From the NCBI RefSeq assembly GCF_017356245.1, contig NZ_JAFMZZ010000001.1, positions 529,073 through 593,072 of the forward strand: a stretch of 64,000 nt of DNA, given 5' to 3'. Below the pieces are notes generated by a model. The model saw nothing but the letters and a program-made list of their open reading frames with translations, was not told where the DNA came from and ran no database searches. The position numbers and the translations under genes are program-made. Source of the DNA: Bordetella petrii (GTDB taxonomy: Bacteria > Pseudomonadota > Gammaproteobacteria > Burkholderiales > Burkholderiaceae_B). Positions 18,617 through 27,569 of the stretch are shown here, one piece after another. How positions within the stretch are numbered: position 1 is the first letter of the stretch; every line of letters starts with the position of its first letter.

Positions 18617-20353
18617 TCAGTCCGAGGCGCCGGGCACGCCGCGCAGGAAGTCGAAATCGACGCCCTTGTCGGCCTGGGTAACGGTTTCCAGGAAGAGCTT
18701 CTTGTAGCCTCGATCGGCCGAGGGCGGCGCGATGGATTGTTCGCTGCGGCGGCGGGCGAGTTCTTCGTCGGAAACCAGCAAAGAGATTTCGCGCCGGCTT
18801 ACGCTCAGGCGAATGCGATCGCCGTTCCGGACATAGGCCAGAGGGCCGCCGATGGCCGCTTCGGGCGTGACGTGCAGGACGATGGTGCCAAAGGCCGTGC
18901 CGCTCATGCGTCCATCCGAAATCCGGATGATGTCCTTCACGCCCCGCGAGGCCAGCTTCTTCGGGATAGGGATGTAGCCGGCCTCCGGCATGCCCGGCGC
19001 GCCCTTGGGTCCGATGTTCTTGAGCACGAGCACATCTTCCGGCGTGACGTCCAGGTCGTCGGCGTCGATCCGCGCGACCAGGTCCGCGGTGTTCTCGAAC
19101 ACCACGGCACGGCCCTCGTGCTCCATCAGCTTGGGATCAGCCGAAGATTGCTTGATGATCGCGCGTTCCGGCGCAAGATTGCCGGACAAGACGGCGATGC
19201 CGCCCTGCGGGTAGATGGGGTTCTGCCTTGTCTTGACGACGTCTTGCGCGAATCCGGGACCAGCGCGTTCGATTTCCTCGCCGAGCGTCCGCCCGGTCAC
19301 GGTAAGCGCATCGAGCTTCAGCAGGGGCTTGAGCTCGCGCAGCAGCGTGGCCATGCCGCCGGCCTTGTGGAAGTCTTCCATGTAGTGCTGACCCGAAGGC
19401 TTGAGATCCACCAGCACGGGGGTTTCCCGGCCAAGGCGATCGAGCGTGGCCAGATCCAGGTCCAGGCCCAGCCGGCCCGCGATGGCTGTGAGATGGATGA
19501 TGCCGTTGGTGGACCCCCCGATCGCCAGCAGAACGCGCATGGCGTTTTCGAACGAGTCGGCCGTGAGAATTTTCCGTACCGTCAGGCGCTGGCTGGCGAT
19601 CTGGACAGCCTGCTGCCCGGTGAGCTCGGCGATGCGCATCCGGTCCGCCGTCACCGCCGGGGGCGTGGCGCAACCGGGAACCGTCATGCCCAGCGCCTCG
19701 GCGATGCAGGCCATGGTGCTTGCCGTGCCCATGACCGAGCAGGTGCCCACGCTGGCCACCAGCTGGTTGTTGACGTCGGAGATCTCTTCATCGTCGATCT
19801 CTTCGGCTCGGTACTTGCCCCAATACCGGCGGCAGTCCGTGCACGCGCCGACGCGCTCGGATCGGTGCGAACCGGTCAGCATGGCCCCCGTGACGAGCTG
19901 AATGGCCGGGACGTCGGCCGAAGCGGCGCCCATCAGCTGCGCCGGCACGGTCTTGTCGCAGCCGCCGATCAGCACCACCGCGTCCATGGGCTGCGCGCGG
20001 ATCATTTCCTCGGTGTCCATCGACATGAGGTTGCGCAGATACATGCTGGTGGGAAAGGCGAAGCTTTCATGGACTGAGATGGTGGGAAACTCCATCGGCA
20101 GTCCGCCGGCCAGCATGATGCCCCGCTTCAAGGCCTCGACCAGCTGGGGCGCGTTGCCATGGCAGGGATTGTAGGCGCTGCCGGTATTGGCGATGCCGAT
20201 CACGGGACGATCGAGCGCGGCATCGGTGTAGCCCGCGCCCTTGATGAAGGCCTTTCTCAGGAACAACGAAAAACCATTGTCGCCATAACTGGTCAGGCCC
20301 TTGCGCAGCCCGGTTGCTTCGTCTTCCGGCGTCGCGATTCTTTTCTTGCTCAT
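18617..20353 (-). CDS. IlvD/Edd-family sugar-acid dehydratase
   Basis: This is a 578-residue iron-sulfur dehydratase. The three cluster-type cysteines of the family are in NPCHGNAPQL, GGCDKTVPAQL and VGTCSVMGTAST. The extra ACTDCRRYWGKYRAEEI segment and the overall pattern resemble L-arabinonate/D-xylonate/D-galactonate-type dehydratases (2Fe-2S) more than biosynthetic IlvD. Such enzymes make 2-keto-3-deoxy acids, the substrates of DapA-like lyases such as the one at 16646-17584. It follows a Bug receptor gene by 18 bp on the same strand, so uptake and dehydration are probably co-expressed. The sugar acid is not determined. Confidence 0.88.
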   Translation of the reverse strand: MSKKRIATPEDEATGLRKGLTSYGDNGFSLFLRKAFIKGAGYTDAALDRPVIGIANTGSAYNPCHGNAPQLVEALKRGIMLAGGLPMEFPTISVHESFAFPTSMYLRNLMSMDTEEMIRAQPMDAVVLIGGCDKTVPAQLMGAASADVPAIQLVTGAMLTGSHRSERVGACTDCRRYWGKYRAEEIDDEEISDVNNQLVASVGTCSVMGTASTMACIAEALGMTVPGCATPPAVTADRMRIAELTGQQAVQIASQRLTVRKILTADSFENAMRVLLAIGGSTNGIIHLTAIAGRLGLDLDLATLDRLGRETPVLVDLKPSGQHYMEDFHKAGGMATLLRELKPLLKLDALTVTGRTLGEEIERAGPGFAQDVVKTRQNPIYPQGGIAVLSGNLAPERAIIKQSSADPKLMEHEGRAVVFENTADLVARIDADDLDVTPEDVLVLKNIGPKGAPGMPEAGYIPIPKKLASRGVKDIIRISDGRMSGTAFGTIVLHVTPEAAIGGPLAYVRNGDRIRLSVSRREISLLVSDEELARRRSEQSIAPPSADRGYKKLFLETVTQADKGVDFDFLRGVPGASD

Positions 20354-20371
20354 CGTATGCTTCGTTGCTGG

Positions 20372-21382
20372 TTAATTGACGGTGATCTTGCCTTCGTGGA
20401 TGACCTTCGCCCATTGCTCTATCTCGGCATTCAACCGCTTTTTCGACGCATCGATGCCGAGGGCATCGGCGTAGACGCCCTGCTCCAGCAACTGGGCCTT
20501 GACCTCGTCCTTGGCAAGAGCGGTGGTGAGGGCGTTGTTGAGTTTCTCGACAATGGGCGCCGGCGTGCCGGCGGGCGCCATCACGCCGAACAGCGAACTC
20601 ACGTTGAAGCCCGTAAAGCCCTGCTCCTGGGCCGTGGGGATATCGGGCAGCATCGAGATGCGCTTCGGAGTCAGGACGGCAAGCGGGCGCAACTGGTTGG
20701 ACTTGATGAATGCGATCGCGGCCGGAACAGTTTCCGTCATGGTCTCCACCTGGCCACCCACCAGGTCGGTCATGGCCGGGCCGCTGCCGCGATAGGCGAC
20801 GTGCATGATGTCGACATCGGCGATCTGCTTGAACAGCTCCATGGCCATGCGCTGAGGCGCCCCAGCGCCCGATGAAGCAAAATTCAGCTTGCCCGGATTC
20901 TTCTTCGCGTAGTCGACAAGCTCGGTAAGCGAGTGGATGGGCAAGGAGGGGTTCACCACTGCCACCAGGGGCACGGAGCCGACGATGCCGACGGGCGTGA
21001 GATCCTTGCGCAGGTCGTACTGCAGCTTGCCTTTCTCGAGCGTGGCCATGACGGAATGCGACGTCAGGGCTCCCATCAGCAGCGTATAGCCGTCCGGCCT
21101 GGCGCGCGCCACTTCGGCGGCGCCGATGTTGCCGCCTGCGCCGCCCCTGTTCTCGATGACCACCTGGTTGCCGATGGTTTCGCTCAGGTGCTGGCCCACG
21201 ATGCGCCCGATGACGTCGGTCGCGCCACCCGGCGGATACGGAATGATCAGCTGTATGGGCTTGTCTGGATACCCGCCGGCAGCCTGGGCGTGAGCGCCCA
21301 GCGGAACAGAGAAGCCGATGGCGGCAATGATCGCCGCCATGGCGATGCTGGCGCGCTTGTGTGCTGGCAGTCTGTAGAACAT
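20372..21382 (-). CDS. Bug-family (TctC-like) periplasmic solute receptor
   Basis: This is a 336-residue secreted binding protein. It has an N-terminal signal peptide (hydrophobic IAMAAIIAAIGFSVPLGAHAQA) followed by the Bug signature YPDKPIQLIIPYPPGGATDV, then VIENRGGAGGNIGAAEVARA and DGYTLLMG. A strong SD (AAGGAG) precedes the ATG. Bug proteins are very numerous in Bordetella-type genomes and bind small carboxylates in a closed 'Venus flytrap' fold. No tctA/tctB lies nearby. Co-transcription with the dehydratase suggests a sugar acid or related carboxylate as ligand. Confidence 0.93.
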   Translation of the reverse strand: MFYRLPAHKRASIAMAAIIAAIGFSVPLGAHAQAAGGYPDKPIQLIIPYPPGGATDVIGRIVGQHLSETIGNQVVIENRGGAGGNIGAAEVARARPDGYTLLMGALTSHSVMATLEKGKLQYDLRKDLTPVGIVGSVPLVAVVNPSLPIHSLTELVDYAKKNPGKLNFASSGAGAPQRMAMELFKQIADVDIMHVAYRGSGPAMTDLVGGQVETMTETVPAAIAFIKSNQLRPLAVLTPKRISMLPDIPTAQEQGFTGFNVSSLFGVMAPAGTPAPIVEKLNNALTTALAKDEVKAQLLEQGVYADALGIDASKKRLNAEIEQWAKVIHEGKITVN

Positions 21383-21476
21383 GCGTGTCTCCTTGTGGAT
21401 TTTATGATCGCGAAGAAACTACCGCTGCATGTTCGCAAATTCCCGCCGCCGGTAAGAAAAAATATTTTTTGTTCGT

Positions 21477-22433
21477 TCAAAAAAATGCGTGTGGATGTGC
21501 GCCGCTCTCCGCCACCGTCTCCAGCGCGCGCATTTCTTCCAGCACCACCTTCAGCACCGCCCGCGATGCGTTCGACAGCGGATGCTTGCGCGTGGTGTCG
21601 ACGAACGCAGTCTGCCGAAGGACGGGATCCTTGATGGACGCCATGGCCAGCGTGCCCGCGCGTATTTCGTCGGCCACCGCATGGTAGGGCAACAGGCTGT
21701 ATACCTCGCAATTGAGCACGACCTCCCTGATCAGCGTGCCGCTGGTCGCTTCGAGCACCACGTTCAGCTTCAGGCCCCGGCGGTTGCAGACCTCGTCCAG
21801 GTACGAGCGCATGCCATTGGGCCGGGCCGGCAGTACCAGGGGCACCCGCGTCATCGCGGCCAGCCGGACCGGCTGCCTGGCCAGGGCGAGCGCGCCCGTC
21901 CGGCCCACCAGGTACAGCGGCGCGCTGAACACGGCTTCGCGCGCCTGGCGCTGCATGGGCCGGTAGCGGTTGAAAATGCCGATATCGGCGCGGCCGTCGG
22001 CCAGCATGTTCTCGACTTCGCCGCTGTAGGCCTCGACGGCCTTCAGGCGGATATCCGGGTAGGCGGCCAGCAGGCGTTTCAGCACACGGCTCATGAGCGG
22101 GCGCGACAGCCCCGGCAGCACGCCGATCGTGACGCTGCCCGCCGGATGGTTGCGCTGGGCCAGCACGTCGTCCACCAGCTGGCCCGCGGCCTGCAGCATG
22201 GCATGCGCGCGCGGCAGGATGGATTGCCCGATTTCCGTCAGCGACACGCCGCGCCCGGTGCGGTGGAACAGCCGGCAGCCCAGCAGGGACTCCAGCTGCG
22301 ACACTTGCCGGCTGAGGGCCGACTGTGCGATGCCCAGCGCGCTGGCCGCGCTGCTGAGGCTGCCGTGCTCGGCGGCGACGACGAAGCAGCGGATGTTTCT
22401 CAGGTCCAGCATCGGGCTATCTAAATCATGCAT
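21477..22433 (-). CDS. LysR-family transcriptional regulator
   Basis: This is a 318-residue LTTR with an HTH at about residues 10-65 (NIRCFVVAAEHGSLSSAASA, then QSALSRQVSQLESLLG) and an effector domain from about residue 95 (AGSVTIGVLPGLSR). The ATG at 22433 is the longest start; MLDLRN seven residues in is an equally good family start, and neither has a clear SD. It is divergent from the CaiB-like CoA transferase across 85 bp and is the likely regulator of that gene and the Bug gene after it. Confidence 0.88.
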   Translation of the reverse strand: MHDLDSPMLDLRNIRCFVVAAEHGSLSSAASALGIAQSALSRQVSQLESLLGCRLFHRTGRGVSLTEIGQSILPRAHAMLQAAGQLVDDVLAQRNHPAGSVTIGVLPGLSRPLMSRVLKRLLAAYPDIRLKAVEAYSGEVENMLADGRADIGIFNRYRPMQRQAREAVFSAPLYLVGRTGALALARQPVRLAAMTRVPLVLPARPNGMRSYLDEVCNRRGLKLNVVLEATSGTLIREVVLNCEVYSLLPYHAVADEIRAGTLAMASIKDPVLRQTAFVDTTRKHPLSNASRAVLKVVLEEMRALETVAESGAHPHAFF

Positions 22434-22518
22434 GGCTGATATCCATGATATGCCGGTTCCGGCGTGCCGCCCGGCTACCTATACTCGATGCAACGATTAT
22501 TCCACTGAAGCGATTGCC

Positions 22519-23739
22519 ATGCCTGACGCGCACGATCCCTCAACATTCCGGGGCCCCTTGAAAGGCCTGCGTGTGCTCGACCTGTCCACGGTGTACGCGG
22601 GCCCGTTCGCGGCGACCATGCTGGGCGACCTGGGCGCCGATGTGCTGAAGGTGGAATTGCCCGGCGTGGGCGATTCGCTGCGCAGCTTGCCGCCGTACAA
22701 GAACGGCGTGCCCCTGTGGTGGAAGGTGACCAACCGCAACAAGCGCGGCATCACCATCGACCTGCGCCGCCCGGAAGGCCGCGAACTGCTGGGCCGGCTG
22801 CTGCCGGACTACGATGTGCTGGTCGAGAACTTCCGGCCGGGAAAACTGGACGGCTGGGGCATCACCAAGGACTGGCTGCACGGGATCAATCCCGACTTGA
22901 CCATTCTGCGCGTTACCGGCTTCGGCCAGAGCGGCCCTTACAGCCATCGCCCCGGTTTCGCGCGGGTGTTCGAAGCCATGACCGGCTTCACCAATATCTG
23001 CGGCGAGGCCGACGGCCCGCCGCTACACCTGGGCTTTCCCATTGCCGATGCGGTGGCCGGGCTGTTCGGCGCTGTCGGCGTGCTGGCCGCCCTGTACCAG
23101 CGCCACGCGGGGGGCGCGACGAAAGGCGAGGAAATCGACTGCTCGCTGATGGAGTCCATGTTCCGGATCATGGAGTTCCTGCCCATCGAATACGACCAGC
23201 TGGGCATTGTACGGCAGCGTTCCGGCAGTTTCAGCCAGTACGCCGCGCCGGGCAACATCTACAAGACGCGCGATGGCAAATGGGCGTCGATTGCCGCATC
23301 CACCCAGAGTATCTACGAACGCTTCTGCCGCGCCCTGGGCCGGGCGGACCTGATCGCCGACGAGCGCTTCCTGGCCAATCCCGGACGCGTGGCGAACCGG
23401 CAGGCGCTCGACGCCATCATCCGGGACGAGATCGCCAGGCACACGCTGGATGAGCTGAGCGCCAGGCTGGACGAGAACGAAGTCGGGTTCAGCCCCATCT
23501 ACGACATCGCCGACATCTTCGCGGACCCGCACTTCGCCGCCCGCAAGGCCCTGGTGGAAGTGCCGGACGGCGAACTGGGCAGCGTGCGCATGCAGAGCGT
23601 GGCGCCGGTGTTCATGAATTCGCCCGGGGCGGTGCGGCATGCCGGCCCTTCCATCGGGCAACACAATGACGACGTGCTGCAGGCGCTGGGACTGCGTCAT
23701 GAAGAGATCGCATCGCTGAAGGGAGCGGGCGTGATTTGA
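22519..23739 (+). CDS. CaiB/BaiF (class III) CoA transferase
   Basis: This is a 406-residue family III CoA transferase, which moves CoA between carboxylic acids through an aspartyl-CoA intermediate. It starts in the typical way (LKGLRVLDLSTVYAGPFAA), continues with LGDLGADVLKVE and DYDVLVENFRPG, and has GFGQSGPYSHRPGF, near where the family's catalytic Asp lies. The ATG at 22519 is the natural family start; the longer open frame runs through the divergent lysR gene. A Bug receptor gene follows 41 bp downstream, so a carboxylate is probably imported and then activated as a CoA ester. The substrate is unknown. Confidence 0.9.
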   Translation: MPDAHDPSTFRGPLKGLRVLDLSTVYAGPFAATMLGDLGADVLKVELPGVGDSLRSLPPYKNGVPLWWKVTNRNKRGITIDLRRPEGRELLGRLLPDYDVLVENFRPGKLDGWGITKDWLHGINPDLTILRVTGFGQSGPYSHRPGFARVFEAMTGFTNICGEADGPPLHLGFPIADAVAGLFGAVGVLAALYQRHAGGATKGEEIDCSLMESMFRIMEFLPIEYDQLGIVRQRSGSFSQYAAPGNIYKTRDGKWASIAASTQSIYERFCRALGRADLIADERFLANPGRVANRQALDAIIRDEIARHTLDELSARLDENEVGFSPIYDIADIFADPHFAARKALVEVPDGELGSVRMQSVAPVFMNSPGAVRHAGPSIGQHNDDVLQALGLRHEEIASLKGAGVI

Positions 23740-23780
23740 TGCGAGCCATGATCGGCCAACAAGAAACAGGAGACAGAGAA

Positions 23781-24749
23781 ATGAAGATGCTTGCCAAGTG
23801 GATGGCGGCCGCCACGCTGGCCGTTGCCGCCGCGTCGCCCGCATGGGCGGCCTACCCCGACAAACCGGTGACCATGATCATCGGATATCCGCCGGGCCAG
23901 GCGACCGACATCGTGGGCCGCCTGGTGGCGGAAAAACTGGCGGAGAAACTAGGCCAGCCGTTCATCGTGGAAAACAAGCCCGGCCAGGGCGCCAGCCTGG
24001 CGCTGGCCCAGCTGGCCAAGGCCAAACCCGACGGCTACACCATGGTGCTTTCGGCCACCGCGGCCTACGTCACCAATCCGCACCTGTACAAGTCGGTCGG
24101 CTACGACACGCTGAAAGACTTCACGCCCATTGGTACCCTGATCGATTTTCCGCTGCTGATGGTGGCCCGCCCCGATGCGCCGTTCGACGACTTCCCGGGT
24201 TTCCTGAAGTATGCCAAGGCCCACCCCGGCGAACTGGACCACACCTCGTCGGGCAGCGGCACGCTGTCGCACCTGGGCATGGAGCTATTGCAGCGGGAAA
24301 CAGGCACCAAACTGGTCCATGTGCCCTACAAGGGCAGCGCGCGCGCCATGACGGACATCGCCGCCGGCAATGTGGACGTCGGCATCGAGACCGTGACGGT
24401 GACCAAGCCCTTTATCGAGTCGGGCCGCCTGAAGCTGCTGGCCGTGACCGTGCCCGAACGGCTGAAACTGTTCCCGGACACGCCCACGCTGGACGAGCTG
24501 GGCGTCAAGGGTTTCGACGTGGCTGCCTGGCTTGGCATGGCGTTTCCCGCCGGCACGCCCGATGCGTGCGTCAAGACCATCAACGACCAATTACAGGCCA
24601 TTCTGCGCGACCCGGAGGTTGCCGCGAAGCTGGAATCGCTGGGCGCCCTGCCCCGGCCTTCGACCCCCGAAGAATTCGCCGATCTGCTGAAACGCGAATA
24701 CGCGACCTGGGGCGAAATCGTGAAGCAATCCGGGGCGAAGGTGGATTAG
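23781..24749 (+). CDS. Bug-family (TctC-like) periplasmic solute receptor
   Basis: This is a 322-residue secreted receptor: basic MKMLAKW, hydrophobic core, probable cleavage after AWA, then AYPDKPVTMIIGYPPGQATD and VENKPGQGASLALAQLAKA. Start MKMLAKW is preferred over an upstream frame extension because of the SD-like CAGGAGA before it and because the signal peptide begins there. The usual GGxxD loop is GQATD here, a small deviation in the ligand loop. It is co-transcribed with the CaiB-like CoA transferase. Confidence 0.92.
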   Translation: MKMLAKWMAAATLAVAAASPAWAAYPDKPVTMIIGYPPGQATDIVGRLVAEKLAEKLGQPFIVENKPGQGASLALAQLAKAKPDGYTMVLSATAAYVTNPHLYKSVGYDTLKDFTPIGTLIDFPLLMVARPDAPFDDFPGFLKYAKAHPGELDHTSSGSGTLSHLGMELLQRETGTKLVHVPYKGSARAMTDIAAGNVDVGIETVTVTKPFIESGRLKLLAVTVPERLKLFPDTPTLDELGVKGFDVAAWLGMAFPAGTPDACVKTINDQLQAILRDPEVAAKLESLGALPRPSTPEEFADLLKREYATWGEIVKQSGAKVD

Positions 24750-24796
24750 GCGGTGGCCGGCGCGGGCGCTGTAGCGAGCGCCGGCCCGGCATGCCG

Positions 24797-25795
24797 TCAA
24801 TCAGCGGACAGCTTGCGCTCGCTGACCAGCTTGGACCAGCGCGCGGCATCATGCTCGATCAGCGCCGCGAACTCCTGCGGGGTGCTGGCGTCGGCCGACA
24901 GCCCTTGCGCCTCCAGGCTGGCTTTCACCTCGGGATCCTGCATGGCCCGCATCACGCCCTGGTTGACCTTCGCGATCACCGCCGCCGGGGTGCCGGCCGG
25001 CGCGGTCAGGCCGATCCACAGAGACGAATTGAATCCCGGCACGCCGGATGCATCCACCGTGGGCAGGTCCGGCAGCATTGCCGAGGGCTTCAGGCTGCTT
25101 ACAGCCAGGGCCTTGAGCTGGCCCGTCTTGACGAAGGGCATCAGGCTGTTGGGAATGCCGAACATAACCTGCACCCGCCCCGCCGCCAGGTCGCTGACAG
25201 CGGGCACCGCGCCCTTGTACGGCACATGCACCATGTCCACGCCCGTCAGGGACTTGAACAATTCAGCACTCAAGTGATGCGGCGTGCCAACTCCCGCGGA
25301 CGCATAGCTGAGCTTGCCCGGATTGGCCTTTGCATAGGCAATGAGTTCCTTTACCGAATTCACGGGCAGCTCGGCGTTGACAGCCAGCAGGATGGGGCCG
25401 GTGGCCACCAGCGAAACCGGCGCGAAGTCCTTGATCGGGTCGTAGCCCACGCCCGTCTTCTGGTAAACGTACGGGTTCATGGTAAGAAGGTTGTTCGGGG
25501 TGATCAGGAAGGTGTAGCCGTCCGCCGCGGAACGGGCCACCAGCGCCGCCCCCAGGTTGCCGCCGGCGCCGGCCCGGTTCTCGACAATGATGGGCACGTC
25601 CCAATAGGCCGACAGCTTCTGCGCAAGCACCCGGCCCACCACGTCGTTGCTGCCGCCGGCGGTGTATGGCACCACGAACTTGATAGGACGGTCCGGATAG
25701 CCTTCATCGCCAGCCTGCGCCGTGGACACGCACAGACTGGCGCACAGGCCGCAGAAGGCAGCACGAAGGAATTGCCGTTTGCTGGGGTTGATCAT
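24797..25795 (-). CDS. Bug-family (TctC-like) periplasmic solute receptor
   Basis: This is a 332-residue secreted receptor with an N-terminal RRQ-less but Tat-like NPSKRQFLRAAFCG start followed by a hydrophobic stretch and probable cleavage after AQA. The core signature is YPDRPIKFVVPYTAGGSNDV, then VENRAGAGGNLGAALVARS. An AGGAG SD precedes the ATG. It converges with the preceding Bug gene and lies 38 bp downstream of the flavin monooxygenase gene on the same strand, so it probably belongs to that aromatic-acid unit. Confidence 0.92.
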   Translation of the reverse strand: MINPSKRQFLRAAFCGLCASLCVSTAQAGDEGYPDRPIKFVVPYTAGGSNDVVGRVLAQKLSAYWDVPIIVENRAGAGGNLGAALVARSAADGYTFLITPNNLLTMNPYVYQKTGVGYDPIKDFAPVSLVATGPILLAVNAELPVNSVKELIAYAKANPGKLSYASAGVGTPHHLSAELFKSLTGVDMVHVPYKGAVPAVSDLAAGRVQVMFGIPNSLMPFVKTGQLKALAVSSLKPSAMLPDLPTVDASGVPGFNSSLWIGLTAPAGTPAAVIAKVNQGVMRAMQDPEVKASLEAQGLSADASTPQEFAALIEHDAARWSKLVSERKLSAD

Positions 25796-25833
25796 GTTCT
25801 CTCTCCTGGTTTCTAGTTTTTGGCGGGTTGCGG

Positions 25834-27465
25834 TCAGGCCGCGCCGCGTACGGTGTCGAGGATATGGCGTGCGTCGCGTAGTCTATCGCCGCGCCACGCG
25901 ACATGCCCGTCAGGGCGCACCAGGACCAGCTTCGCGGCATAGGCGCGGGCCGCCTCGGGCTCGTCATTCAGCGCCGCCACTTCGAACGGCATGCGCACGG
26001 CTTCGGACGCTGCCTGCATGGCCTGGACATCCGCGGCGTTGTCCGTTGCGAAATTGAGCAGCACGAATGATTTTCCGAACAGATCCAGGATCGACCTGCC
26101 GTCCTTCAGCCAGGCATGCGGCGCCCTGGCGCCGGGACGGGCATTCGGCACATAGACTCTGAAATCGTCCGGCACGGCAGGCGTGCCGTCCGGAATGCAA
26201 ATCGGCGACTCATCGTATCTGTGCCCGATCTGCAGCCCCATGGACTCCCACTCGACGCGTGTCGAATCACGCAACCGCTTGCCCAGCGCCGTGCGCGTGC
26301 GCTGGCCTTCGGGTGTGTCGTCGCACACCGCGCGGGGATCCGGCGTGTCCTGCCATGCCTTGAAATTCTGGGTTGAAAAACGGGTATTGCGCTGCGCGAT
26401 GGGCCGGCGCTCGATCTCATAGCTGCGCAGCAGGGCGGGGCCGCCCCACCCTTCCAGCATGCCCTGCAGTTTCCAGCCCAGGTCCAGCACCTCTTGTATG
26501 CCGGTGTTCATGCCCATGCCGCCCGTCGGCGACATGGTGTGGGCCGAGTCCCCCACCAGAACCACGCGCCCGTGGCAATAGCGGTCGGCCAGCATCTCGC
26601 TGCGCCGCCAGGGGGTTACCGACAGCACTTCGAATGCGATTTCCGGGCCATGCGGCCCGCCCAGCGCGCGGCGCACCCATGCGACGGCGTCGAATGACGC
26701 CAGGTCCATCTTCTCTTGCGAACCCAGCACAGTAAGGCGCCAGATATCGGCGCCGTCGACGACGGTGAGATTGCCCCACATTCCCTCGGGGCCGACCAGC
26801 ATGTAGCGCTCGGCCTGCCCCATGAGATGCTTGTCGGCCAGGCCGTCGGCCTTGATCAGGATATTGACCGAATAGCTCAGCAGGCGCCCCTGCATCGGGA
26901 TGCCGGCCTGCTCGCGCACCTGGCTGGTTGCGCCATCGCACCCCAGCAGATACCGGGCCCGGAACTGCTTCTTGCGGCCGGAGCGCAGATCCTGCGCTTC
27001 CGCATGCACCCAGTCTGCATCCTGCTCCAGGCGCAGGAAGCGATGCTCGAAGAGGATGCCGGCCTGCGGGCTGGCCAGCGCAGCCTCGGTCAGGATCGGC
27101 TGCAGCCAGAGCTGCGGGCAGCGCTGCTTCTTCTCTGGCGTCTCGGACGGCGTGGGGCTGTCGCGCATGCTGGGGTAAGGCTCGCGATCCAGCAGCAGGC
27201 CATTCAATGACGTGCAGAAAACCATCGACAGATCGTAGTCATCAGGAAAGCCACAGGCGCGAACCTGTTCAGAGATTCCCCACATGCGGAACGCTTCCAT
27301 CGTGCGGATGGCCACGAGCCCCGTACGGGGATGCTCGATGTTGCCGTCCCCCTGCTCGAGCAGCACGGAATGGACGCCGCGCCTGGCCAGGTCGATGCTC
27401 ATGGCCAGGCCGACCGGCCCCCCGCCCACAATAAGAACCGGAACATCGACGACTGCTTCCGACAT
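25834..27465 (-). CDS. Class A FAD-dependent aromatic monooxygenase (MhpA/PheA type)
   Basis: This is a 543-residue flavoprotein hydroxylase. Visible motifs are the FAD Rossmann GGGPVGLAMSIDLARRG at about residue 13, a central LLGCDGATSQVR (DG motif), and GDSAHTMSPTGGMGMNTG (GD motif binding FAD ribose). The C-terminal part resembles the thioredoxin-like domain of phenol hydroxylases (LVRPDGHVAWRGD at the end). Such enzymes hydroxylate phenolic or aromatic acids with NAD(P)H and O2. The start is supported by a GAGG SD. It is divergent from a LysR gene across 98 bp; the substrate is not determined. Confidence 0.88.
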   Translation of the reverse strand: MSEAVVDVPVLIVGGGPVGLAMSIDLARRGVHSVLLEQGDGNIEHPRTGLVAIRTMEAFRMWGISEQVRACGFPDDYDLSMVFCTSLNGLLLDREPYPSMRDSPTPSETPEKKQRCPQLWLQPILTEAALASPQAGILFEHRFLRLEQDADWVHAEAQDLRSGRKKQFRARYLLGCDGATSQVREQAGIPMQGRLLSYSVNILIKADGLADKHLMGQAERYMLVGPEGMWGNLTVVDGADIWRLTVLGSQEKMDLASFDAVAWVRRALGGPHGPEIAFEVLSVTPWRRSEMLADRYCHGRVVLVGDSAHTMSPTGGMGMNTGIQEVLDLGWKLQGMLEGWGGPALLRSYEIERRPIAQRNTRFSTQNFKAWQDTPDPRAVCDDTPEGQRTRTALGKRLRDSTRVEWESMGLQIGHRYDESPICIPDGTPAVPDDFRVYVPNARPGARAPHAWLKDGRSILDLFGKSFVLLNFATDNAADVQAMQAASEAVRMPFEVAALNDEPEAARAYAAKLVLVRPDGHVAWRGDRLRDARHILDTVRGAA

Positions 27466-27554
27466 GAATCCTCACCTTCAATAAATTTTGTGCGTGGCGA
27501 GCATGGTCGCGCGAGACTGGATTCATGGTCAAATTGATAATTAAACGTTTCTGA

Positions 27555-27569
27555 ATTCATGTTATGAAT
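27555..27569. promoter_or_regulatory. Dyad overlapping a lysR start codon
   Basis: ATTCAT and ATGAAT arms with a 3-nt GTT spacer. The right arm contains the ATG of the LysR gene at 27564. It could be an autoregulatory site in the monooxygenase/lysR divergent region; short dyads like this also occur by chance in AT-rich spacers. Confidence 0.3.
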
